In this document: piece after piece, positions 8,177-15,649 of the stretch | How the letters are laid out: each line of letters starts with the position of its first letter | How positions within the stretch are numbered: position 1 is the first letter of the stretch | Source of the DNA: Streptomyces sp. CC0208 | GTDB taxonomy: Bacteria > Actinomycetota > Actinomycetes > Streptomycetales > Streptomycetaceae | NCBI RefSeq assembly: GCF_003443735.1 | Contig: NZ_CP031969.1 | Coordinates: 6,820,001-6,884,000, forward strand | Direction of reading: 5' to 3' | DNA length: 64,000 bases | Translations under genes and position numbers: made by a program | Notes under the pieces: model-generated | What the model was told of the DNA's origin: nothing | Database searches by the model: none | What the model saw: only the letters and a program-made list of their open reading frames with translations

Positions 8177-8986
8177 TCAGTACGGCCAGATCGGCGGGTC
8201 CGTCACGAACTGGCCGCCCAGGTAGGCGTGCCCCTCGTTGCCCTCCTGGAGTTCGCCCTGTTCGGCTATGAGCTTCTCCGCGTACGGCTCCGAGTCGTCC
8301 TGGGGGTCGTAGCCGAGGGCGCGCGCGGTGGTCAGGTCCCACCACAGGCGGGTGTTGGCGGAGGAGCCGTAGACCACGGTGTGGCCGACCTGCTCGGCGG
8401 TCAGGGCCGCGTGGAAGAGACGGGCGCCGTCGGCCGGGCTCATCCACAGCGAGAGCATGCGCACGCTGGTGGGCTCGGGGAAGCAGGAGCCGATGCGCAC
8501 GGAGACGGTCTCCAGGCCGTGCTTGTCCCAGTAGAACTGGGCGAGGTCCTCGCCGAAGGACTTGGACAGGCCGTAGAAGGTGTCCGGGCGGCGCGGGGTG
8601 TCGATCGGGATCAGCGGGTCGTCGCCCTGGGGGCGGGGGGTGTAGCCCACCGCGTGGTTGGAGGAGGCGAAGACGATGCGTCCGACGCCCTCCGCGTGCG
8701 CGGCCTCGTACAGGTGGTAGGTGCCCTCGATGTTCGCCTTGAGGATCTTCTCGAAGGGGGCTTCCAGGGAGATGCCCGCCAGGTGGACGATCGCGTCGAC
8801 ACCTCGCACGGCCTCGCGTACAGCTTCCTTGTCGGCGAGGTCGGCGACGATCGCGTCCGGCTCGCCCTCGACGGGGCGCAGATCGAGCAGGCGCAGGTCG
8901 TAGCCGTAGGCCGGGAGCAGATCCCGCATCAGGGTGCCGAGCCCGCCGGCGGCACCGGTGAGCAGAACGGTACGGGGAGCGGGCAT
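8177..8986 (-). CDS. udh: Uronate dehydrogenase
   Basis: 269 residues, short-chain NAD-dependent enzyme that oxidises D-galacturonate or D-glucuronate to the aldarolactone, the first step of the oxidative uronate pathway. The glycine-rich NAD site is GAAGGLG at residues 11-17, with Asp35 binding the NAD ribose. The catalytic set is Ser108/109 (FASSNHAVGY), Tyr138 and Lys142 (YGLSKSFGE). The SSN-H and RIGSCFPEP segments closely match characterised bacterial uronate dehydrogenases as I remember them. AAGGAG precedes ATG 8986. It diverges from the KDG dehydratase gene, which acts two to three steps later. Confidence 0.9.
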   Translation of the reverse strand: MPAPRTVLLTGAAGGLGTLMRDLLPAYGYDLRLLDLRPVEGEPDAIVADLADKEAVREAVRGVDAIVHLAGISLEAPFEKILKANIEGTYHLYEAAHAEGVGRIVFASSNHAVGYTPRPQGDDPLIPIDTPRRPDTFYGLSKSFGEDLAQFYWDKHGLETVSVRIGSCFPEPTSVRMLSLWMSPADGARLFHAALTAEQVGHTVVYGSSANTRLWWDLTTARALGYDPQDDSEPYAEKLIAEQGELQEGNEGHAYLGGQFVTDPPIWPY

Positions 8987-9083
8987 CCGCAGGTCTCCTT
9001 GAATGGCCTCATGGGTACGGTATTCACATGCGTGGACAAGTTAGGGATCGTGTCTTCGCTTCGTCAAGGGTGGCGCGATGTCA

Positions 9084-9099
9084 GTTCATAAATATAAAC
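9084..9099. promoter_or_regulatory. AT-rich imperfect palindrome between udh and kdgD
   Basis: GTTCATAAATATAAAC. Outer ends GTT/AAC are inverted, and the 5-bp left end GTTCA and right end AAC are shared with the stronger palindrome in front of the ALDH gene (43115-43132). It lies in the shared promoter region of the divergent udh and kdgD genes, so a common regulator (the IclR protein at 42270) is possible but not shown. Confidence 0.35.
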
Positions 9100-9137
9100 T
9101 TTGATCAGTATTCTGCATGCCACTCTAGGGAGAGCCT

Positions 9138-10082
9138 GTGACGCCGTCCGCCGACCTCGCCCATCGACTCGGCATCCCCAGCGGGCCGCTGTTCTTCCCC
9201 GTCACCGCCTACGGCCCGGACGGATCCGTCGACCTCGCCGTGTACCGCGCGCACGTACGCCGGGGCGTGGACGCGGGGGCCGCGGCCGTGTTCGCGTGCT
9301 GCGGCACCGGGGAGTTCCACGCGCTCACGCCCGAGGAGTTCGAGCGTTGCGTCCGGGCGGCCGTCGAGGAGACGGCGGGGCGCGTCCCGGTGGTCGCGGG
9401 CACCGGATACGGCACCGCGCTCGCCGTACGGTACGCACGGCTCGCCGAGGCGGCCGGCGCCGACGGGCTGCTCGCCATGCCGCCCTACCTCGTGGTGGCC
9501 GGGCAGGAGGGGCTGCTGCGGCACTACCGCGAGGTGGCCGCCGCGACCGCGCTCCCGGTGATCGTCTACCAGCGCGACAACGCCGTCTTCGCCCCGGAGA
9601 CCGTCGTCGAACTGGCCCGCAGCGAGGGGATCATCGGTCTCAAGGACGGCCTCGGCGACCTCGACCTCATGCAGCGGATCGTCAGCGCGGTGCGCACCGA
9701 GGCACCCGGCGACTTCCTGTACTTCAACGGACTGCCGACCGCCGAGCAGACCCAGCTCGCCTACCAGGCCATCGGCGTCCCCCTGTACTCGTCCGCCGTC
9801 TTCTGCTTCGCCCCCGAGATCGCCCTCGACTTCCACCGGGCACTCATCGACGGCGACCGGGCGACGGCCGACCGTCTGCTCGACGGCTTCTACCGTCCCT
9901 TCGTCGAACTGCGCGCGCGGGGCCGCGGCTACGCCGTCTCCCTCGTCAAGGCCGGTGTCCGGATGCGCGGCCTCGACGTGGGGGAGGTCCGCCCGCCGCT
10001 GCACGAGCCGGACGAGGATCATGTGAAGCAACTCGCGGAGATCATCGAGCGCGGCCACGCGCTGCTGGAGGAGGCACAGTGA
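9138..10082 (+). CDS. kdgD: 5-dehydro-4-deoxyglucarate dehydratase (DapA superfamily)
   Basis: 314 residues. It dehydrates and decarboxylates 5-keto-4-deoxy-glucarate to 2-oxoglutarate semialdehyde. TIM-barrel fold of the dihydrodipicolinate synthase superfamily: Schiff-base Lys169 (IIGLKDGLGD), catalytic Tyr144 (VIVYQRDNA), and the CGTGEF substrate loop at about 55-60. LFFPVTAY and the YQRDNA segment are typical of KDG dehydratases rather than DapA. The GTG start at 9138 follows AGGGAG. Divergent from uronate dehydrogenase; its stop overlaps the start of the next gene, implying coupling. Confidence 0.88.
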   Translation: MTPSADLAHRLGIPSGPLFFPVTAYGPDGSVDLAVYRAHVRRGVDAGAAAVFACCGTGEFHALTPEEFERCVRAAVEETAGRVPVVAGTGYGTALAVRYARLAEAAGADGLLAMPPYLVVAGQEGLLRHYREVAAATALPVIVYQRDNAVFAPETVVELARSEGIIGLKDGLGDLDLMQRIVSAVRTEAPGDFLYFNGLPTAEQTQLAYQAIGVPLYSSAVFCFAPEIALDFHRALIDGDRATADRLLDGFYRPFVELRARGRGYAVSLVKAGVRMRGLDVGEVRPPLHEPDEDHVKQLAEIIERGHALLEEAQ

Positions 10083-11239
10083 AGGCGTCCACGTTCGTCT
10101 ACCCCTGGGACGTCAACGGGGACCCGGAGGCCGCGGCCCGCATCGCGGGGCTCGGCGTCCAGCAGGCGACCCTCGCCTCCGCCTACCACTCCACGCGCGC
10201 CCTGACCCCCCGCCACCCGCGCCACCGCATCGTCACCGCCGAGCACGCGGCGGTGCTGTACCCGACGGACTCCCGCTGGGAAGGGCGTGCGCTGCGCCCC
10301 TACCCGGCCGGCGACTGGGCTCCCGGCGACGCCTTCGGCGAGGCGGCCGAGGCGCTGACGGGGGCGGGCCTCGAAGTGCACACCTGGGTCGTCCTCGCGC
10401 ACAACTCCCGCCTGGGCGCCGAGCACCCGGACACCTCCGTCGTCAACGCCTACGGCGACCGCTACCCGTGGGCCCCGTGCATCGCACAGCCCGCCACGCG
10501 CGCGTACCTCGTCGACCTCGCCGTCGAGGCGGCAGTGCGCCCGGGCGCGGCCGGCACCGAGCTGGAGTCCCTCGGCTGGTACGGCCTCCAGCACCTGCAC
10601 GCCCACGACAAGACCGGCGGGGTCCCGCTCGGCGACGCCGGGATGTACCTCATGGCGCTCTGCTTCTGCGGGACGTGCCGCGAGGGCTACGGCGACCAGG
10701 GGCTGGACGCCGACGCGCTCGCCGCCGCCGTACGGGCCGCGCTGGAGCCGCTGTGGCGGGGCGCGCCGGACGACGGGGGCTGGGCCGGGGTCGAGAAGCT
10801 GCTCGGCGCCGGGACGGCGGCGGCCACGCGCGCGTGGCGCGACGAAACCGCCCGCACGCTCCAGGAGACGGCGGTGCGGGAGGTCCGCGCGGCCGCTCCC
10901 GAGGGCTTCCAGATCCTGCTGCACGCCGACCCCGTGACGTACCACGTCGGGGCCAATCCGGGTGTCGACCCCGAGCACATCCTGTCCGTCGCGGACGGGG
11001 TCGTCGTGCCCTGCGCGGGCGGAGCGGACCTGCTCACGCCCTTCGCCCGGGCCCGCGAGGACGCGGTCGTCGCCGCCAACTTCCCCGTCGTCTCGGCGAT
11101 GGGCGGCAGCCCGGGCACGCTCACCGCGGACGTGGCCCGCGCGACGGAGGCCGGGGCGAGCGAAGTCCGGCTGTATCACGCCGGGTTGGCGTCGGACGGC
11201 GACCTGGAGGCGATCCGCTCGGCGCTGGCCGGCCGCTGA
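10079..11239 (+). CDS. Unrecognised 386-residue protein coupled to kdgD
   Basis: I do not recognise a family with confidence. The GTG start at 10079 overlaps the kdgD stop, so the two are translated together. No signal peptide or membrane span is seen, so it should be cytoplasmic. Alternating strand-helix segments (for example STFVYPWDV, LEVHTWVVLAH, EGFQILLHADP, VRLYHAGLAS) suggest a TIM-barrel. CFCGTCRE at about residues 199-206 has three Cys that could bind metal, and a His-rich segment GLQHLHAHDK lies before it. Possible roles: a glycoside-hydrolase-like protein, or the missing enzyme between galactarolactone and KDG. The last 64 bases overlap the convergent MFS gene. Confidence 0.75.
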   Translation: MKASTFVYPWDVNGDPEAAARIAGLGVQQATLASAYHSTRALTPRHPRHRIVTAEHAAVLYPTDSRWEGRALRPYPAGDWAPGDAFGEAAEALTGAGLEVHTWVVLAHNSRLGAEHPDTSVVNAYGDRYPWAPCIAQPATRAYLVDLAVEAAVRPGAAGTELESLGWYGLQHLHAHDKTGGVPLGDAGMYLMALCFCGTCREGYGDQGLDADALAAAVRAALEPLWRGAPDDGGWAGVEKLLGAGTAAATRAWRDETARTLQETAVREVRAAAPEGFQILLHADPVTYHVGANPGVDPEHILSVADGVVVPCAGGADLLTPFARAREDAVVAANFPVVSAMGGSPGTLTADVARATEAGASEVRLYHAGLASDGDLEAIRSALAGR

Positions 11240-12378
11240 AACAGCGGGACCGCCGCGGCGAGCCAGACCGCGCCGAGAACGGCCGACAGCGGCCGCTGGG
11301 CGACCAGTTCGACCAGCGCCGCGCCCGCCGCGAGGCCGAGCACGTTCGGCGTGTACACCAGGGTGTTGGCGGTGGCGACCGTACGGCCCAACAGCGCGTT
11401 CGGGGTCTCGCGCTGCACGGCGGTGAGCGCGGCGATCAGCACGCAGGGCAGACCCGCGCCGACGGCCGCGCTGCAGGCCAGGGCCAGCGGGTCGGAGGGG
11501 ACCGCCCGCAGTCCGGCGGCCACGGCCGTCAGGGCGATGCCGTACGCGGCGAACCGGCGCTCGCCCAGCCGGCGCAGGGCCGGCCCGGAGACCATCCCCA
11601 CCGCCACGGAACCGGCGCCCTGGACGGCGTACAGCGCACCGGCGTACGCGGGGGAGTGGCCGAGGCCGTCGATCACGGCGTACAGGAGCGCGCCGTTGAG
11701 CCCGGCGAGCAACATGGTGGTGCCGGCCGCCATGATCAGGGGACGGAGTGTGGGGTGGGCCCATAGGTGGCGGGCGCCTTCGACGAACGGGGTGCGGCGG
11801 GACGGCGCGGGTCCGTCCTTCCGGACGCGCAGAGCGCAGGAGAGCAGCGCGGCGAGCACGAACGTGGCCGCGTCCAGGAGGGCCACGGCGGGGCCGCCGT
11901 ACAGGGCGTAGAGGCCCGCTCCCGCCAGCGGTGCCACCAGCTTCATGCCCTCGGTGAGCGCCGTCCGCAGCCCGTTGAAGTCGCCGAGCAGGGCCGGGGC
12001 GACGGCGCCGGCGACCAGGGCCGACTCCGCCGCGTCCTGGACCACGCCCACGGCGCCGTACACGAAAAGGACCGTGAGGATGACCGCGGCCCGCTCGGTG
12101 AGGAGGACCGGCAGCAGGGCCGCCAACAGCAGGTTGCCACCGATCAGCAGCGGCTTGCGGCGGAGGCGGTCGGCGATCGTGCCGAGCAGCGGGCCCGCCA
12201 GGGTCGGTGCCCACATCGCGAGCATGCACAGCGCCGCCAGGCCGTCCGAGCCGGTGAGGTCCTTGACCCAGACGCCGGACACCAGCCACAGGGCCGAGGT
12301 GCCGAAGCCGGAGACGAGCACTCCGGTGAGATACAGCCTCGCGTTGCGGTCGTGGAGCACCGCCCATGTCTTCGTCAT
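11176..12378 (-). CDS. MFS transporter
   Basis: 400 residues, about 12 membrane spans. Motif A appears as GTIADRLRRKPLL at about residues 58-70, typical of the major facilitator superfamily. ATG 12378 is taken as the start because the protein then begins directly before the first span; the frame stays open upstream without support. Its 3' end overlaps the convergent 386-residue gene by 64 bp. It resembles actinobacterial enterobactin-exporter-like MFS proteins (no cargo inferred). Confidence 0.88.
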   Translation of the reverse strand: MTKTWAVLHDRNARLYLTGVLVSGFGTSALWLVSGVWVKDLTGSDGLAALCMLAMWAPTLAGPLLGTIADRLRRKPLLIGGNLLLAALLPVLLTERAAVILTVLFVYGAVGVVQDAAESALVAGAVAPALLGDFNGLRTALTEGMKLVAPLAGAGLYALYGGPAVALLDAATFVLAALLSCALRVRKDGPAPSRRTPFVEGARHLWAHPTLRPLIMAAGTTMLLAGLNGALLYAVIDGLGHSPAYAGALYAVQGAGSVAVGMVSGPALRRLGERRFAAYGIALTAVAAGLRAVPSDPLALACSAAVGAGLPCVLIAALTAVQRETPNALLGRTVATANTLVYTPNVLGLAAGAALVELVAQRPLSAVLGAVWLAAAVPLFQRPASAERIASRSPSDANPA

Positions 12379-12432
12379 GCCTGGACATCGTGGGTCTAAG
12401 GCCCCCGCGGCGGGATGGGGCAGGTTCCCTAG

Positions 12433-12462
12433 ATGTCGAGCGATGTCGAGCGATGCCGAGCG
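12433..12462. repeat. Three 10-bp tandem repeats
   Basis: ATGTCGAGCG, ATGTCGAGCG and ATGCCGAGCG head to tail, in the gap between the MFS gene (minus) and the DinB-like gene (plus), in the promoter area of both. It could be a multimeric binding site or a simple expansion. Confidence 0.6.
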
Positions 12463-12523
12463 ATGAGTTTTCGCAGCGGCGACGGTCCACCCCTCACGAC
12501 ATCGCGAACCCCGAGGAGCACCG

Positions 12524-13108
12524 ATGACTGTCCCGCCCCTGGACTTCGGACCGCAGACCCAGGTCATCGCCTGGCTTGCCGAAGCCGTCACCGACGACCA
12601 GCTGGGGAACGCCACCCCGTGTCCGGACTACGCGGTGCGCAACATGCTCGGCCACCTGCTCGGCCTCTCCACCGCCTTCCGCGACGCCGCCCGCAAGGAC
12701 CTCGGCGCCACGACCGACACCCCGCCGACCGACTCCGTCCCGGACATCGGCCCCGGCTGGCGCGCGGAACTCCCGAAGATCCTCGACGAACTCGCCGAGG
12801 CCTGGCGCGACCCGGCCGCCTGGACCGGCATGACCCGCGCGGGCGGTGTGGACCTGCCCGCGGAGATCGCCGCCGCCGTCGCCGTGGACGAACTGGTCGT
12901 CCACGGCTGGGACCTGGCCCGCGCCACCGGACGGTCGTACGAGCCGGACCCCGCCGCGCTCCAGGCGTCCTACGACTTCCTCCAGGCCTCCGCCGAGGAC
13001 CCGAGCCGGGACGCCATCTTCGGCCCGATCGTCCCGGTGCCCGAGGACGCGTCACTGCTGGACCGGGCCCTGGGCCTGAGCGGGCGGAACCCGGGCTGGA
13101 CGCCGTAG
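12524..13108 (+). CDS. TIGR03086-type DinB/maleylpyruvate-isomerase-like metal-binding protein
   Basis: 194 residues, the actinobacterial mycothiol-dependent enzyme superfamily with a DinB four-helix core. Histidines expected to bind metal lie in NMLGHLLGL (about residue 45) and DELVVHGWDLA (about 128). The opening PCPDYAVRNML matches the family. Members use mycothiol in detoxification or isomerisation, but most have no assigned substrate. GAGGAG lies upstream of ATG 12524. Stand-alone gene; neighbours give no further clue. Confidence 0.82.
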   Translation: MTVPPLDFGPQTQVIAWLAEAVTDDQLGNATPCPDYAVRNMLGHLLGLSTAFRDAARKDLGATTDTPPTDSVPDIGPGWRAELPKILDELAEAWRDPAAWTGMTRAGGVDLPAEIAAAVAVDELVVHGWDLARATGRSYEPDPAALQASYDFLQASAEDPSRDAIFGPIVPVPEDASLLDRALGLSGRNPGWTP

Positions 13109-13182
13109 ACGCCGGTACGAGAGTGCCGTAGAGGCACGGAAAACGGCGGCGGGCGGCAGGCTCGGACCGTACGCTCCCGACC

Positions 13183-13938
13183 ATGCCGCCCCTCAGCCTC
13201 ACCGTCCTCGGCACCGCCTCCCCGCACCCGGCGCCGGGCCGCCCCTGCTCCGGCTATCTGCTGCGCGGCGGGGGCGCCGAGGTGTGGGTGGACGCCGGGC
13301 CCGGTACCTTCGCGGAGTTGCAGCGGCACACGGACCCCTCCCGGCTCACGGCGATCTGGATCTCCCACCTGCACGCGGACCACAGCGCGGATCTGCTGTC
13401 CGCCGTCTACGCCTTCGCGTTCGGCGGGCTCACCCCGCCCGCCCCGATCCCGGTGTACGCGCCGCCCGGCTGCGCGCACCGGCTCGCCGGGTTCTTCGGA
13501 CAGTCCGACGTACGCTTCCTCGACGGCATCCTCGCCTTCCACCCCCTGTACGACGGCCACGAGGTCCGGCACTGGAACCTTCGGCTCGCCGCGCGGGCCG
13601 TGGCGCACGACACCGAGGCGTACGGACTGCGCGCCGAGTGCGCCGGACGCGTCCTCGCGTACTCCGGGGACAGCGGACCCTGCGCCGCCCTCGTCGAACT
13701 CGCCGTGGAATCCGATGTGTTCCTGTGCGAGGCGGACATCGACCGGCATCGCGAAGGCGAACAGGTCCATCTGACACCCGAGGACGCCGGCGACATCGCC
13801 CGCAAGGCCGGGGCGCGCGAGCTGATCGTCACCCACGTCGGTCCCACGCTCACCAGGGAGGCGGCGACCACACGCGCCGCCGTCGCCTTCGCCGGACGCA
13901 CCAGTACGGCCTTCGAGGGCGCCACCCGGCTGGTCTGA
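13183..13938 (+). CDS. MBL-fold metallo-hydrolase
   Basis: 251 residues, metallo-beta-lactamase fold. The dinuclear zinc motif HLHADH is at about residues 62-67, further ligands being the Asp of YSGDSGP (about 163) and the His of VTHVGP (about 218). It is cytoplasmic, similar in layout to ribonuclease Z-like or cyclic-nucleotide phosphodiesterase-like MBL proteins. No clear ribosome site beyond a weak purine stretch. Substrate unknown; the next gene downstream is separated by about 145 bp with its own promoter signals. Confidence 0.85.
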   Translation: MPPLSLTVLGTASPHPAPGRPCSGYLLRGGGAEVWVDAGPGTFAELQRHTDPSRLTAIWISHLHADHSADLLSAVYAFAFGGLTPPAPIPVYAPPGCAHRLAGFFGQSDVRFLDGILAFHPLYDGHEVRHWNLRLAARAVAHDTEAYGLRAECAGRVLAYSGDSGPCAALVELAVESDVFLCEADIDRHREGEQVHLTPEDAGDIARKAGARELIVTHVGPTLTREAATTRAAVAFAGRTSTAFEGATRLV

Positions 13939-14045
13939 CCCTCGCTTCACCGCAACTTCAACTTCCTTTGCCGGAAGCATTGACGAAACATCGCGCCCCT
14001 CCCTACCTTCAACGCGTCGTACTTCGTACGTCATATATGAGACGC

Positions 14046-14072
14046 GATACGCGAGATCAGATACGCGAGATC
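14046..14072. promoter_or_regulatory. Direct repeat in front of the GntR gene
   Basis: GATACGCGAGATC occurs twice (14046-14058 and 14060-14072), ending next to the ribosome site of the GntR gene. Just upstream, CGTC-N8-GACG (14029-14044) encloses the palindrome CATATATG. Together they look like a multi-part operator for autoregulation. Confidence 0.45.
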
Positions 14073-14084
14073 CGAGAGGCGCGC

Positions 14085-14741
14085 ATGACCTCTGTGCCCA
14101 CGCCGATCCCCTCCCGCACGCAGTACGTGCTGGAGGAGATCAAACGCCGTATCCTCACCGGGCGCCTGACGCCTGGTCAGGCCCTGGTCGAGACGGAACT
14201 CGCCGCACAGTTCGGGGTGTCCAAGACCCCGGTGCGCGAGGCGCTCAAGACCCTGGCCGGGACCGGGCTCGTCGTGATGAGCCAGTACAAGGGCGTCACG
14301 GTGCGCATGGTGGACGCGGACATGGCGCGCGAGGTCTACGACGTCCGGCTGCTCCTCGAACCCGAGGCGCTGAAGCGGTCCGTACGGCGCGGGGCCTCCC
14401 TCGACGCCGCCCGCGATGCCCTGACCAAGGCCGACGACGCCACCGACACCGCCGAACGCTCCCTCGCCAACCGGGAGTTCCACCGCGCCCTCTACCTGCC
14501 CTGCGGCAATCCGCTGCTCGGCCGGATGCTCGACGAGGTCCGCGACCAGGCCGCCCTGGTCTCCGCGGTCGCCTGGGCGGCCTCGCCCTCCTGGGACCGG
14601 GAGGCCGGCGAGCACCGGGAGATCCTGCGGCTCGCCCTGGACGGCGACGCGGACGGAGCGGCCCGCGCCCTGCACGCCCACATCGCGTCCTTCGTGGAAC
14701 GAGCGTTCCCCGGAGTGCTGGACCAGGAAGGCCAGGAATGA
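14085..14741 (+). CDS. GntR family regulator (FadR subfamily)
   Basis: 218 residues. Winged HTH at about residues 10-75 (ETELAAQFGVSKTPVREALKTL), then the all-helical FCD effector domain with the metal-binding pattern D-x3-R (YDVRLLLE) and histidines in EFHRAL and EHREIL. FadR-subfamily proteins commonly sense organic or sugar acids. ATG 14085 follows GAGAGG; an ATG at 14037 would put the operator-like repeats inside the gene and is less likely. Its stop overlaps the start of the DapA-family gene, so regulator and enzymes form one operon (GntR-DapA-IlvD). Confidence 0.92.
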   Translation: MTSVPTPIPSRTQYVLEEIKRRILTGRLTPGQALVETELAAQFGVSKTPVREALKTLAGTGLVVMSQYKGVTVRMVDADMAREVYDVRLLLEPEALKRSVRRGASLDAARDALTKADDATDTAERSLANREFHRALYLPCGNPLLGRMLDEVRDQAALVSAVAWAASPSWDREAGEHREILRLALDGDADGAARALHAHIASFVERAFPGVLDQEGQE

Positions 14742-15649
14742 GCAGCGAGACCTTCGAGCCCCAGCGGGCGGCCCTGGCCGACGTGGTGGCGATCCCGGTG
14801 ACCCCGTTCGCCGAGGACGGCACCGTCGACCAGGTCACCCACCGGGCCCTGCTGCGTCGGCTGCTCGACGGCGGGATCACCACCCTCACCCCCAACGGGA
14901 ACACCGGCGAGTTCTACGCCCTCAGCCCCGAAGAGCGGCGCCTGGTCACGGAGTTGACCGTCGAGGAGGCCGGGGGGCGGGCCGACGTCCTCGTCGGGGT
15001 CGGCCATGACGTCCCGACCGCCGTCGCCTCCGCCCGGCACGCCCGGGAGCTCGGCGCGGGGATGGTCATGGTCCACCAGCCCGTCCACCCCTACGTCTCG
15101 CAGGGCGGCTGGATCGACTACCACCGCGCGATCGCCTCGGCCGTCCCTGAGCTCGGGGTCGTCCCGTACATCCGCAACGCCCAGCTGAGCGGGGACCGCC
15201 TCGCCGAACTCGCCGACGCCTGCCCGAACGTGATCGGCGTGAAGTACGCCGTCCCGGACGCGGCCAGGTTCGCCGCCTTCGCGAGGGACGCGGGCCTTGA
15301 ACGCTTCGTGTGGGTCGCCGGGCTCGCCGAGCCCTACGCGCCCTCCTACTTCTCGGCGGGCGCCACCGGCTTCACCTCCGGGCTGGTGAACGTCGCCCCT
15401 GCCGTCTCGCTGAACATGATCGAAGCGCTTCGATCCGGTGACTACCCGGCCGCCATGAAGGTCTGGGAGCAGATCCGCCGCTTCGAGGAACTCCGCGCGG
15501 CGAACGGCTCCGCCGACAACGTCACGGTCGTCAAGGAGGCACTCGCCTCCCTCGGCCTGTGCCGCCGTGAAGTGCGTCCGCCGAGCCGCGAGCTTCCCGA
15601 GTCCGAGCGCGCCGAGGTCGCCGCGATAGCCGCCGGGTGGTCGATATGA
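14738..15649 (+). CDS. DapA-superfamily aldolase/dehydratase (sugar-acid pathway)
   Basis: 303 residues, TIM barrel. Schiff-base Lys169 (NVIGVKYAVPD) and Tyr144 (VVPYIRN) are in place. It lies between a GntR regulator and an IlvD-family sugar-acid dehydratase, joined to both by ATGA overlaps. That pairing is the one known for L-arabinonate dehydratase with 2-keto-3-deoxy-L-arabonate dehydratase, which gives 2-oxoglutarate semialdehyde; an aldolase acting on a 2-keto-3-deoxy acid is the alternative. It shares the overall fold with kdgD at 9138 but is clearly a different subfamily. An 18-bp perfect palindrome lies inside the gene at 15418-15435. Confidence 0.82.
   Translation: MSSETFEPQRAALADVVAIPVTPFAEDGTVDQVTHRALLRRLLDGGITTLTPNGNTGEFYALSPEERRLVTELTVEEAGGRADVLVGVGHDVPTAVASARHARELGAGMVMVHQPVHPYVSQGGWIDYHRAIASAVPELGVVPYIRNAQLSGDRLAELADACPNVIGVKYAVPDAARFAAFARDAGLERFVWVAGLAEPYAPSYFSAGATGFTSGLVNVAPAVSLNMIEALRSGDYPAAMKVWEQIRRFEELRAANGSADNVTVVKEALASLGLCRREVRPPSRELPESERAEVAAIAAGWSI
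15418..15435. promoter_or_regulatory. 18-bp perfect palindrome with AAGCGCTT core, inside a gene
   Basis: GATCGAAGCGCTTCGATC within the DapA-family gene. The AAGCGCTT core is shared with the sites at 17476 and 23295. Coding-sequence chance is possible, since GAAGCGCTTCG reads Glu-Ala-Leu-Arg, but an internal operator cannot be excluded. Confidence 0.3.

Noticed and set aside
14738..15649. Dihydrodipicolinate synthase for lysine synthesis
   Set aside because: The fold and Lys fit, but the GntR-IlvD context and the substrate-loop sequence point to sugar-acid breakdown.
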